From contig NZ_CP019630.1 of NCBI RefSeq assembly GCF_001999245.1, positions 3,377,001-3,441,000 of the forward strand: a stretch of 64,000 nt of DNA, given 5' to 3'. The DNA comes from Roseibium algicola (lineage in GTDB: Bacteria; Pseudomonadota; Alphaproteobacteria; Rhizobiales; Stappiaceae). Position 1 is the first letter of the stretch. Each line of letters starts with the position of its first letter. A program made the position numbers and the translations under genes. Below, in pieces: positions 1-9,054 of this stretch. The notes under the pieces are model-generated. The model was not told the origin of the DNA and made no database searches. It worked only from the letters and a program-made list of their open reading frames with translations.

Positions 1-1
1 C

Positions 2-733
2 TCGGCCATCGCCCCGGGTGCGTCCATCTGGGCGGTTGATCCGGAGACCGGGCAGGGTGGCATGATCGAATGTCCCGTTCCGCGAGCACTCACGGCTGAA
101 GAGATTTCTGCCATCGTCGAGGACTACCGGACAGCTGCAGCCAACGCCAGGGCAGCCGGGTTTGACGGTGTCGAGATCCATGCCGCCAATGGGTATCTGA
201 TCGACGAATTCCTGCGATCGACCTCCAATCGGCGGACGGATGCTTATGGCGGCAGTCAGGAAAACCGTATCCGGTTTGCGCGGGAAGTGGCCGAAGCCGT
301 TTCAAAAGTCATCGGGGCGGAGCGGATCGGCATTCGCTTTTCACCCTTCATCACCCAGCGTGGCATGGACGATCCGGCAGCACCTGAGACGATCCTGAAG
401 CTCGCCGGGGAACTGGACAAAATCGGTCTTGCCTATGTTCATCTTGCCGAGGCCGATTGGGACGACGCGCCTGAAACGCCCGAAAGCTTCCGGGCTGCCT
501 TGCGAGAGGCCTACTCCGGTACCGTCATTGTTGCCGGCGGCTATACCAAGGTGAAGGCAGGCCGGATCCTTGCAGATGGATATGCGGACCTCGTTGCCTT
601 CGGTCGTCCTTTCATCGCGAACCCGGACTTTCCGCGCCGCCTGGCGGACGGAGTGCCGCTTGCCGATTTCGATGGGTCGACGCTCTTCGGTGGCGATGCC
701 GCAGGATACACAAGCTATCCGGTGGCAGCATGA
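2..733 (+). CDS. Old Yellow Enzyme family NADH:flavin oxidoreductase (5' partial)
   Basis: C-terminal 243 residues of an FMN-dependent ene-reductase/NADH:flavin oxidoreductase with a TIM-barrel fold. The frame is open from base 2, so the start lies left of the window. Visible family signatures are HAANGYLIDEFL followed by STSNRRTDAYGG, which is characteristic of the family, and near the C-terminus VAFGRPFIANPDFPRR, the phosphate-binding and closing segment. The reaction is reduction of an activated C=C or similar electrophile with NAD(P)H in the cytoplasm; the substrate cannot be told. The stop overlaps the next gene's start (ATGA), so the downstream cupin is probably co-translated. Confidence 0.9.
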   Translation, partial: SAIAPGASIWAVDPETGQGGMIECPVPRALTAEEISAIVEDYRTAAANARAAGFDGVEIHAANGYLIDEFLRSTSNRRTDAYGGSQENRIRFAREVAEAVSKVIGAERIGIRFSPFITQRGMDDPAAPETILKLAGELDKIGLAYVHLAEADWDDAPETPESFRAALREAYSGTVIVAGGYTKVKAGRILADGYADLVAFGRPFIANPDFPRRLADGVPLADFDGSTLFGGDAAGYTSYPVAA

Positions 734-1068
734 CCACACCAATGAGCAAGGCAGAGATTGCAATGGCGACCGACAGGGTCGGGACGCATCTGGTGTCGGA
801 AGAAAACGGCGTGAAAGTCTGGCATCTCCGACTGGCGCCGGGCGAGACACTGCCTGCCCACCGGCACGAGCGGCCGTATTTCTGGACCGTCCTGACCGAT
901 GGCAAGGCCGTCTCACGTCAGGCGGATGGCCGCATTCTGGACGTGACCTACAGGGCGGGTGATACCCGGCATATGTCAGATCTGTCGCCGGATACGGCCT
1001 TCGTGCACGATCTCACCAACACGGGCGAAGCGGAACTTGTTTTCGTGACCGTCGAATTCGTTCGGTAA
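730..1068 (+). CDS. small cupin-domain protein
   Basis: A 112-residue single-domain cupin. The first cupin motif is visible as LPAHRHERPYFWTVL, with two histidines placed to bind a metal. The second motif is weaker, around GDTRHMSDLSPD. Proteins of this size are often small-molecule binding or isomerase-like enzymes, but no specific reaction can be assigned. It starts at the ATGA overlap with the flavin oxidoreductase, so the two are likely one operon and may act on related substrates (inference). The following 289 bases (1069-1357) hold no gene; a TATAAT hexamer at 1206-1211 could be a -10 element for the next operon, but no good -35 partner is seen. Confidence 0.75.
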   Translation: MTTPMSKAEIAMATDRVGTHLVSEENGVKVWHLRLAPGETLPAHRHERPYFWTVLTDGKAVSRQADGRILDVTYRAGDTRHMSDLSPDTAFVHDLTNTGEAELVFVTVEFVR

Positions 1069-1357
1069 ACGGGTTTCGGCGTCAGGACGAGTGGAATGAG
1101 GACGATACCTGTTGCTTTGCTGCGAGCACAGGACCGTCCTTTTCAGCGTCTGCGGCAGCATCAGGCGGCGTATACTTGTGCGTTTATTTTCAGCTTGAAT
1201 GACGCTATAATTGTGTCCTTGGGTTCCGAAGCCTGGGAGAACGTGCGGTTGGCCGTATTTTGACCGACAAGACGCATATTCTCATCCGACCGTCGGCGGT
1301 TGACTGACGTGCCGGCTCGAAGAGACAGGCTCCATTGTTTTAACGATTCTCGATACG

Positions 1358-3100
1358 GTGTTGGTCATGCCGGTAACCAGTGCAGAGCTGAAGCAGCATC
1401 TGGAGCAGAATGAAGCGGCTGTCGACAGGGTGTTGCGCCGGGTTCAGGGGTTCACGGATTCCCTGATGACGCTGGATGCCTTGCGCAGCACGGCGGGCAT
1501 CACCGGGCAGCCTCTTGAAGAACTGCTGGCTGATTTTCTGAACGAGGAAAATCTCGGCTGGGAGTTCATGTTCCACCTCACCCAACCAATCGAGCCGATC
1601 AACGCCGCCAATTTCGACCTCGAGGATCTCGGTGATTTCGCGCACAAGATGCTGGGCTTCAAGCTGTATGTTTTCGATGAAATAGGATTTTGCGGTATCG
1701 CGACACTCGTGTCTCACCGGCTCGCGCTGACCGCCTGGCATGTGACGGTCAAGGACAAGCGGAAGGAGCGCCGGTCCGGCCTCACGGTTCGCACGCAAGA
1801 AGGGAGCAAGTCGCTGCGCGTGCTTGGTGTGCGTTTCGAGATGCCTTGCCATGACGATCAATGGGATGTCGGCCTGCAGGACGGGGATATCCTGCGTGCC
1901 AACCCGGATGTCGCCTTGCTCGCCATCGAGCAACCGATGACAACGTATTACGAATTGCCGGCGAAACCTCCGGCGTGGATCACCGGGCGGAGAAAGCTTT
2001 GCCTGAGCCACAGACAGGACGACAACGGCAGGGGCGTCACCTTCGTTACCGGTCGTGCGACGATCGATGATCCGCCTCGTATCCAACTGGAATGGGAGGA
2101 CGGTGTCACCAGACCCGGGTCGTCAGGCGGGTCGGTTTTCGACACGGATCTTGCATTCGCCGGTTTCCATCAGGGACAGCTGAATGGTGTGTCCGAGATC
2201 GTTCCTTACGCCACCTTCGCCGGCATAGACGAGTTTACCCAGGCAATTGCGGAGGACCGGGCACCGCCTTACATCTATTCGTTGACGGGGCGTGTCGATG
2301 GTCATCTGATTATTGGGCGGCAACGCTATTGTCATGCCATCCATGACGTTGTGCGGGGAGCCGCCCGTCACTTGCGCGGGATCTGGATCAAGCGGATGGA
2401 GATCGACCAGACGACGGGACTGGAATTTTCCTACGATCTCTTGTGTCAGGTTCTGGCGCAGAACGGTCAAGCGGCGCAGGTGTTCAGGGTTGAACTGTCT
2501 CTGGGAATGGAAGACCTGCTGGAAACGCTGAACGAGAGATTGCATGGCGGAACGCCGCTGCTGGCGCGGCCCGGGGCTGCGGACGACGAAACCAGTGAAG
2601 GGGCGAGCGACAAGGATCGTGCCAGGCAACTGGTGGACCTCCTGGCCAAGACGACCGGCGCGACCGCGGACAGGCCGAGCTGGATCTATTTCGACAATCC
2701 GCGCGGAGGCCTGCGCAAGGCGGCACAACAGCAACTGGAACTGCTTCTGGCAATGATCCTGAGCGATACGCGTCTTCGATTTGTCATGGCCGGGGGCGAG
2801 ACCTACAGCGTTCCGGGGCCAAAGGCGGAAAATGCCAGTGCGCTGACCGGGCCGGGAGTGATGGTGGATTACATCGGCCAGTTCGACCGCGAGGATGTCC
2901 GTCATACGCTTGAGGCGATCAACCGATCGCTGGGGCTTGGCCTGCCGACGCATGTGGTCGATTTCGTTCTGATGCAGGCCCTTCACGGCGTGCAAGCCCA
3001 GGGAACGGTCTATCGCAGTGCGGAAGTGAAAACCGTGTCGGAGAATCTGCAAAGGTCTCTCGCACCGTTGCTTCCGGCCCAAGGAGCATCATCGCCATGA
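1358..3100 (+). CDS. trypsin-like serine protease with C-terminal degenerate STAND-like domain
   Basis: 580 residues, cytosolic (no signal peptide). An N-terminal helical region (about 1-95) is followed by a trypsin-fold domain (about 100-300) with a full triad: His128 in TAWH, Asp184 in NPDVALLAIE and Ser256 in PGSSGGS. Residues about 315-500 look like a nucleotide-binding STAND module that has lost its P-loop: an IIGR motif at 318-321 (compare FFGR in the next gene), a Walker-B-like WIYFDNP at 442-448 and a sensor-like RLRFVMAGG at 472-480, but no GxxxxGK. The start is GTG at 1358; ATG at 1367 is an equally good choice and neither has a strong Shine-Dalgarno sequence. The end overlaps the ATPase start (ATGA), so the two are translationally coupled. 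Role as sensor or effector protease of a conflict-type system is inference. Confidence 0.8.
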   Translation: MLVMPVTSAELKQHLEQNEAAVDRVLRRVQGFTDSLMTLDALRSTAGITGQPLEELLADFLNEENLGWEFMFHLTQPIEPINAANFDLEDLGDFAHKMLGFKLYVFDEIGFCGIATLVSHRLALTAWHVTVKDKRKERRSGLTVRTQEGSKSLRVLGVRFEMPCHDDQWDVGLQDGDILRANPDVALLAIEQPMTTYYELPAKPPAWITGRRKLCLSHRQDDNGRGVTFVTGRATIDDPPRIQLEWEDGVTRPGSSGGSVFDTDLAFAGFHQGQLNGVSEIVPYATFAGIDEFTQAIAEDRAPPYIYSLTGRVDGHLIIGRQRYCHAIHDVVRGAARHLRGIWIKRMEIDQTTGLEFSYDLLCQVLAQNGQAAQVFRVELSLGMEDLLETLNERLHGGTPLLARPGAADDETSEGASDKDRARQLVDLLAKTTGATADRPSWIYFDNPRGGLRKAAQQQLELLLAMILSDTRLRFVMAGGETYSVPGPKAENASALTGPGVMVDYIGQFDREDVRHTLEAINRSLGLGLPTHVVDFVLMQALHGVQAQGTVYRSAEVKTVSENLQRSLAPLLPAQGASSP

Positions 3101-6100
3101 GCAAGGACGGTGATCAGCTCGCGGAAGGCCTGAAGGCGGCCATGCGGTTTGCCGCAACGCGCAAAACCTTCACGCCGCGTGATGCGGTGGAGGCAGCTTC
3201 CAAGGTCTTGCAGGACAAGCTGACGCCATTGACGATTGCCCGGTTGCTGACGGAGCTCAACAAGGTCGTCCTGGAAATTTCCTCCGAGCCCGTCTGGTCA
3301 CTTCGCAACGGGCCGCGCCATGGTGTGCTCAAGACCATCGAAACACCGGAGGAAGACACACCTGTTGCCAGAGCCCTGCGTGGGGAGGAACCGTTCTCGC
3401 AGGAGACCATCGAACGACTGATTGCGGAGACACCGGATCTGCCCGAGCAGGATCAGCTCAAACGGATCGAAGAGATATCCGATGACCTCGACAGGGCCGG
3501 ACCGAGTGCGCCTGCCTATCCGTTGCTGGTGCGCCTGCGCGGAGTGATGAACCGCGTGGATGCCGCAAGGCGGGCCAATGCCATGCTGAGCCGGGAGTTT
3601 TTTGGCCGGGAGAAGGAACTGGCCCGCTTGCTCGACTGGTGCGCGCGGCCCCAGGAAAAAACACCTGTCAGCGCCTTGTTCATCACCGGCCTGCCGGGCA
3701 TCGGCAAATCCTTTCTGATTGACCGGGCAATGGCGGAATACAGGTCTGTTCAAAAGGCGCCAATCGTTCTGCGCCTGGACTTCGACCGGCGCGGGCTGAA
3801 CCTGGAAGATCCCGACAAGCTGGTGCATGAGCTCTCCCGCCAACTGGGCGATATCCTGACAGACGAAGCCCCCAGACTGCGCGATCTGAGGCTCAAGTAT
3901 TCCGGCAATGCGGAAACGACCGGCACGACGGTGAGCAGTACCCTTTTGCCGACCGAGCTGGTCGATGCCATGGGCGCTGCGGTGCGGTCGCATGGCGGGC
4001 AGGTGGTCCTGGTGCTGGATACGCTTGAAGTGTTGCGCGGTCATGGCGAAACCCGGCCCATTCTGCTGTTCGAGGTTCTGGACAATCTGGTGCGGGCCGG
4101 GCTGTCGCCGATCTCGATCATTGCGGCCGGACGGGGAGATGCGCTCGATTCCGTCCGCAAACGCATCGAGGGACCGCCTCTGGAGCTGGAAGGCCTGAGC
4201 GAGACGGAATCCCGCAATCTTCTGGACAAGTTGGGGGCTCCGCCGGATTTGCATGACAGGATCTTCGAACTTTCGCGTGGCAACCCGCTGATGCTGCGGC
4301 TTTCAGCCAAGGTAACGCAGGCGGAGGACTTCGATCCGGGCGAACTGGAATACGGCGAAGCAGGCAGCATCACGGAAGCCTATCTTTACCGGGCTATCCT
4401 TTCGCGCATTGACGACCCGCTGCTGGCGAAGCTGGCACACCCTGGTCTTGTCCTGCGCCGGATCAGCGCCGAGGCAATCCAGTTCGTTCTGGCGCCGGCG
4501 CTCGGGCTCGGTGAGCATATCGACGAAGCTGCGTCCAGGCGACTTTGGCAGGAACTCAGCAACCACCATTGGCTGGTGGCCGTTGACGGTCAGGACTGGC
4601 TGAAACACCGCAGCGACCTGCGGCGGGAAATCCTGCCTATGCTCTACGTCGAAAAGCCGGAGCTGGCCGCAAGAATAGACCGGGCGGCGGCGAACTGGTT
4701 CGCCGGGTTTGACCGTGAGACCGCGCTCTATCATGCCTTCCAGGCGACGCGGGCCGGAGACCCGATGCCCGAATTCACCGCAGCCGACGTTGCGGGCCTC
4801 AGCGAAGATGAACTGGACGAACTTCCTCTTCCGGCGACGAACGCCATTCTGCAGGAGCGCGGCGAGCGCTCACGCCGGGCGCGCTACACCAGCAGCGAGC
4901 AGGGAACATCCGAACCGGTTCCGACTTCGAAAGCGGAGGAGGTCGAGCCGGAACTGGTCCGCGAACTCGAACTGACCCTTCGGCGGGGCGATGTGTTCGA
5001 GGCCGATCATATCTTCACCCTCAACAACGCCTTTCCGCGAAATCCCTCACCTTCCCGTCCCGAGGCCGCGGCAACGCTTGCCTATTTCTGGCTCTCCGGC
5101 CAGTGGGCGCGGGCCATGTCCCTTTGGCGGAAGCTGCCGAAATCCTTGCTGGAACGATTGAGCCGGGAAGACCCGGGCCTCTACGGGCTGGTCCTGCTGG
5201 AAATCGAGGCGGAAGCGGATTTCGACGGACTTGTCGCCCGGTTGCGGGGTGATGAAAAACTGGCGGCAACAGCCTGGCAGGCGCGTTCCGAGGGTTCCAG
5301 GATTGCCCTGAAGGGGGCGCTGGAATTCGCTCTCATGGCCAGCCAGGAAGGGCGGCCGGAGTATGTGGAGATCCTGGATCCGGTTGCCATGTCCGTCTTC
5401 AGGTTCGGCGAGAGAGTTTCGGAGTACCCGGCTGACGCAATCCGGCAGGGTGCCAACCGCGCCGAGCGGTTTGCGATCATGACCGGACAGCAGCATCCCG
5501 ACACGGATCAGCACACCATTGCCCGAATGAACCCTGCGATCGCGCCCTTGAGCGTTCTTGCACGCATTCAGCACAGTCCGCGCATGGCGCAATATCTGCG
5601 CGGCTTTTACGAGGGGTTGCATGAAACGCTGGAGATGCTGGGAACGCCTGATCTCTTCGACAGTTTCGAACGCTATTCCAGCGACATCGAGATCGAAGGA
5701 CCGGAAATTCTGGGGGCACTGGGCCTTACCTGCGACTGGGTAGGGGCATTTGCAGTGTTCAATGCTGTTCCGGATGCGCCGACGGTTGCGCGGGCGGCCG
5801 AACGGTGGCGGCGCTTCAGTGGCGGTATCTGGTCCTACCCGGGTACGCCGCCGTCTTACTGGGGCAACGGCGAGAGCGATGTCTTGCTGATGGCGCGGGT
5901 CAACAGTCTGCTTTCGCGGAAGGATCCGCCGGCAACCGCCCGTGCGCTGTTGCGGCGATTGGCCTATGCGGCCGACTATCCCGACACGGAAGAAGGGGCC
6001 CGGCGTGCCCGGAGTGTTTTCGAGCGACGGCTGATGCGGCCTCTGGCAATGGCGATGACCGCGGGCTCTGCCCAGGACATTGCAGCTGCCCTTGCACCCA

Positions 6101-6195
6101 GGCTCATGGGGCCAGCCCTGACAGCGGCGTTGGCCGTGATCGGGGCTGATGCTGCGAAAAGAAACGAACCGGTCGACGCGTCGACATTGTTCTAG
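3097..6195 (+). CDS. large STAND-family NTPase (ATPase)
   Basis: 1032 residues, cytosolic. A helical N-terminal region (about 1-160) leads into an FFGREKEL motif (168-175), the usual entry to STAND/AAA signalling ATPases. The Walker A motif GLPGIGKS is at 198-205 and the Walker B stretch VVLVLDTLEVL at about 303-313. A winged-helix-like region follows, and the remaining 500 residues are alpha-helical and repeat-like (TPR-type solenoid suspected, not proven). STAND proteins act as switches that bind a ligand through the solenoid, hydrolyse ATP and oligomerise to activate an effector. No effector domain is fused here, so the coupled protease just upstream or the protease-nuclease downstream is the likely partner (inference). 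The ATGA overlap with the upstream gene fixes the start. Confidence 0.85.
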   Translation: MSKDGDQLAEGLKAAMRFAATRKTFTPRDAVEAASKVLQDKLTPLTIARLLTELNKVVLEISSEPVWSLRNGPRHGVLKTIETPEEDTPVARALRGEEPFSQETIERLIAETPDLPEQDQLKRIEEISDDLDRAGPSAPAYPLLVRLRGVMNRVDAARRANAMLSREFFGREKELARLLDWCARPQEKTPVSALFITGLPGIGKSFLIDRAMAEYRSVQKAPIVLRLDFDRRGLNLEDPDKLVHELSRQLGDILTDEAPRLRDLRLKYSGNAETTGTTVSSTLLPTELVDAMGAAVRSHGGQVVLVLDTLEVLRGHGETRPILLFEVLDNLVRAGLSPISIIAAGRGDALDSVRKRIEGPPLELEGLSETESRNLLDKLGAPPDLHDRIFELSRGNPLMLRLSAKVTQAEDFDPGELEYGEAGSITEAYLYRAILSRIDDPLLAKLAHPGLVLRRISAEAIQFVLAPALGLGEHIDEAASRRLWQELSNHHWLVAVDGQDWLKHRSDLRREILPMLYVEKPELAARIDRAAANWFAGFDRETALYHAFQATRAGDPMPEFTAADVAGLSEDELDELPLPATNAILQERGERSRRARYTSSEQGTSEPVPTSKAEEVEPELVRELELTLRRGDVFEADHIFTLNNAFPRNPSPSRPEAAATLAYFWLSGQWARAMSLWRKLPKSLLERLSREDPGLYGLVLLEIEAEADFDGLVARLRGDEKLAATAWQARSEGSRIALKGALEFALMASQEGRPEYVEILDPVAMSVFRFGERVSEYPADAIRQGANRAERFAIMTGQQHPDTDQHTIARMNPAIAPLSVLARIQHSPRMAQYLRGFYEGLHETLEMLGTPDLFDSFERYSSDIEIEGPEILGALGLTCDWVGAFAVFNAVPDAPTVARAAERWRRFSGGIWSYPGTPPSYWGNGESDVLLMARVNSLLSRKDPPATARALLRRLAYAADYPDTEEGARRARSVFERRLMRPLAMAMTAGSAQDIAAALAPRLMGPALTAALAVIGADAAKRNEPVDASTLF

Positions 6196-6351
6196 TCGCG
6201 TGCGTTTGCAGGTTCGTCAAACACGAAAGAAAGGAGAGAACCGGGCACTGTTCAGGTTCCGTGTTTCCGGCAAGGCCGCAAGCCTCGTCGATGCCCGAAC
6301 CTATGGGGAATACCGGACAATAATACAGACATTGATATTGGAGGAATTTCC

Positions 6352-8325
6352 ATGAACACGCGAGCATTATTGGAAAGTCAGGGACGGCTCGAAGCATTGA
6401 AATCGGGCGGACGGCTTGAGGCTGCGAAACGCGCCATCGAGGCAGGACACCCCTTTGTTGAGCAACTTGGACTGGACATACCGGATACGCTTGATGCGCT
6501 GGATATGTCCCTCGGCCAGCTTGAAGCCGCCGGCACGCCGTTGACGCAACTGGAAGCCATCGTGCGACTGGTTACCCGGCCGCCGATGGTTGTTGAAAAC
6601 GGCGCGGTCTCGCTGATCCCGCTGCCGGATGAGTTCGGTGCCGACATAGACATCAAGATCAAGCGGAACGAACACTGGATCGGCTCGATCGGGCGGGTTG
6701 AATTCATCAACCACTCGATGACCTGGGGCGGAACCGCCTGGGTGGTTGGAGAAGAAGCCGATGGCCGGCATCTTCTGGTCGTGACCAACCGGCACGTGGC
6801 CAAGATTGTCGCACGCCGAAACGCCAGGGGAGAGGGTGTCTTCATGCGCTCGCCCTTCACGATGGTCCGTTACGGTGCGCGCGTGGATTTCAACGAAGAG
6901 GTTGGCGCGTTGCCGTCAGACGAGCGCCCGGTCGAGATCCTTCGCTTCACCTATCTTGCAGATGATGCCAGCGCCGATGTCGCGATCGGGCGGATCGAAA
7001 AACCTGCCGGCTTCGCCGTGGCGCCCTTGCCTCTGGTGGATACGGACGCGGAAACGGACGAGATCGTTGCGGTGATCGGCTATCCGGCCTTCGACAGCCG
7101 AAACGACCGCACCGAAATGGAGAAGTATTTCAAGGGCCTCTACGATGTGAAGCGGTTTGCTCCGGGCAAGATGATGCCGGTTGAGCCGGGAACCGTGCTC
7201 AGCCACGACTGCACCACGCTCGGTGGAAACTCCGGCTCACCGATCCTGAGCCTTGATCGCAACAAGGTGGTTGGGTTGCACTTCGCCGGAGCCTATGGAA
7301 TTGCCAACAGCGCTGTCAGGGCGAGCACATTGCGGGATCTTCTGTCAGGCAACCGGCCCACGCAGGTTCTGGTCGAGGCTAGCCTTGAACAGGAGGTGGC
7401 CGACGGTTTCCACGACCCGAACCATTTTATCGGCCGGAACGGCTACGATCCCAACTTCCTGTCGAAAAAGGTCGACTTTCCGAAGTTGCCGGACGGCATG
7501 TTCAATCTGGCCAGCCCGACGGATGCGCTCGCCGGCCGTCCGCATGAGCTGCGCTATACCCACTTCGGGCTTCTCTATGATGTCGATCGCAGAAGCCCCG
7601 TGGTTACTGTCGTCAACATCGACGGCGAAAAGGCAATCAAGATCAAACGCAAGAAACCGGACAAGTGGTTTTTCGATCGGCGCATTCCTGTGGAAGCACA
7701 ACTCGGCAAAGGCGACTTCCCGGGAGATCTGGACCGGGGACACATGGTCCGGCGCGAGGACCCGAACTGGGGCGATGACCGCCCGGTGGCGCAACTGGCA
7801 AACGACGATACGTTCCACTACACGAACGCCTCGCCGCAGCATTCCTCCCTCAACCAGAACCGGTCCACCTGGCAAGGTCTGGAAAACCATATCCTCGACA
7901 GCACAAAGACCCATGCCTTCCGGGCAACGGTCTTCACAGGCCCCCTTTTCGACGACGACGAGGATCCGTTCCTCGATGGGGTCGGCATCAATCTGCCCCT
8001 GCAGTACTGGAAAGTGGTGGTGATGGATGCCTTGCAGGACGACGGCAGTCTTCGCCTGCACGCGACCGCCTATCTGTTAAGCCAGGGACAGGCCATTCAG
8101 AAATACCTGCAGGACCGCCGCGAGTCGGAAGCTGTCGAAGGGTTCGCCTTTGGTGAGTACAAGACGTTCCAGGTGTCGGTTGCCTTTCTGGAAGACCTGT
8201 CGGGCTTCGATTTCGGACCGTTGAGGGATGCAGACCCGCTGGCGGCGCTTGCAGACGAGCTTGAGCTGCCCGACAGCCGACCGCAGTTTGTCGAGATCAC
8301 GGGAGCAGATTCTCTGGTCCTGTGA
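6352..8325 (+). CDS. trypsin-like protease fused to DNA/RNA non-specific endonuclease
   Basis: 657 residues, no signal peptide. After a helical N-terminus (about 1-100) comes a trypsin-fold domain (about 108-335) with His148 in TNRHVA, Asp209 in SADVAIG and Ser294 in GGNSGSP. A second domain (about 395-620) is a NUC1-type endonuclease with the DRGH motif at 461-464 (His464 the expected general base) and the metal-binding asparagine region TNASPQ then LNQN. Both active sites look intact. Members of the nuclease family cut DNA and RNA without sequence specificity using Mg2+. The start has a strong GGAGG six bases upstream. It lies 156 bases after the ATPase on the same strand and is probably part of the same module, with its own ribosome site. 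Whether the protease domain restrains or releases the nuclease is unknown. Confidence 0.88.
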   Translation: MNTRALLESQGRLEALKSGGRLEAAKRAIEAGHPFVEQLGLDIPDTLDALDMSLGQLEAAGTPLTQLEAIVRLVTRPPMVVENGAVSLIPLPDEFGADIDIKIKRNEHWIGSIGRVEFINHSMTWGGTAWVVGEEADGRHLLVVTNRHVAKIVARRNARGEGVFMRSPFTMVRYGARVDFNEEVGALPSDERPVEILRFTYLADDASADVAIGRIEKPAGFAVAPLPLVDTDAETDEIVAVIGYPAFDSRNDRTEMEKYFKGLYDVKRFAPGKMMPVEPGTVLSHDCTTLGGNSGSPILSLDRNKVVGLHFAGAYGIANSAVRASTLRDLLSGNRPTQVLVEASLEQEVADGFHDPNHFIGRNGYDPNFLSKKVDFPKLPDGMFNLASPTDALAGRPHELRYTHFGLLYDVDRRSPVVTVVNIDGEKAIKIKRKKPDKWFFDRRIPVEAQLGKGDFPGDLDRGHMVRREDPNWGDDRPVAQLANDDTFHYTNASPQHSSLNQNRSTWQGLENHILDSTKTHAFRATVFTGPLFDDDEDPFLDGVGINLPLQYWKVVVMDALQDDGSLRLHATAYLLSQGQAIQKYLQDRRESEAVEGFAFGEYKTFQVSVAFLEDLSGFDFGPLRDADPLAALADELELPDSRPQFVEITGADSLVL

Positions 8326-8399
8326 GGAAATGTGAGCCTGCTGTGCGCGTGAGATGACCAATCGGTCCGAGCATCCGTCTCGGCAGGTCCCTGCCGTTG

Positions 8400-8434
8400 C
8401 TCCGGTCTTTGCCTTTATCGGCAGGGCCGGAGTG
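8400..8434. repeat. imperfect inverted repeat between convergent genes
   Basis: Arms around CTCCGG...TTGCC and GGCAG...CCGGAG form an imperfect hairpin in the 141-base gap between the protease-nuclease gene and the convergent ogt gene. No clear T-tract follows on either strand, so a terminator role is only possible. Confidence 0.3.
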
Positions 8435-8466
8435 GCAGGTGTTTGATATCGACGACTTGAGTTGCG

Positions 8467-8922
8467 CTAGACCAGGAACGGGTAGCCACCCTCCAGTTTC
8501 AGAAGGGCGATCTTTGTTTCCGTACCGCCCGAGCCGGAATATCCGCCAAGGCCGTTTGCCGACAGGATCCGGTGGCAGGGGATGATGATCGGTATCGGGT
8601 TGGCGCCGCAGGCCTGGCCGATCGGCTGTCCGTATGTGTCCAGTTCCCTGGCAAGGTCGCCATAGGTGCGGGTTCCGCCATAGGGGATTGCGAGCATCGC
8701 CTTGAACACCGCCTGGTGCAGCTCGCCGCCTTTCGGGGCGAGCGGCAGGTCGAAGGTTTTCAGATCACCCGCAAGATAGGCCTGTACCTGGCGTGCCGCT
8801 TCCTTGAGCAACGGTGTTTCTTCTTTGCCAGAGGGCCCGTTCCAGTGTAATTGGGTGATTGCGCCGTCAACTTCCGTAATGGAAAGGCGTCCCAGCCATG
8901 TTTCAATTTCTGCAACCGGCAT
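8467..8922 (-). CDS. ogt: methylated-DNA--protein-cysteine S-methyltransferase
   Basis: 151 residues, the usual length for the short Ogt form. It transfers the methyl group from O6-methylguanine (and O4-methylthymine) to its own cysteine in a one-time suicide reaction, repairing alkylated DNA. The active-site motif PCHRIL is clear, with Cys116, preceded by the conserved GANPIPIIIP stretch and followed by the GLGGYSGG-like glycine segment. The helix-turn-helix YGGTRTYGDLA that inserts into the minor groove is also present. ATG at 8922 fits the family start. It is divergent from the transporter at 9055 and appears monocistronic. Confidence 0.95.
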   Translation of the reverse strand: MPVAEIETWLGRLSITEVDGAITQLHWNGPSGKEETPLLKEAARQVQAYLAGDLKTFDLPLAPKGGELHQAVFKAMLAIPYGGTRTYGDLARELDTYGQPIGQACGANPIPIIIPCHRILSANGLGGYSGSGGTETKIALLKLEGGYPFLV

Positions 8923-9054
8923 AACCGCCCCCGCTTGTCTTTTAAGGTTAGGTAGTGGGTTGGTGCAATTATCTCAACCGGACCGTTCCTGCCGGGACAT
9001 GTCCGCTACTCTCTTTTTCATCTGCGGATGATCGTTTGAAAAGGGCCGCCGCCG

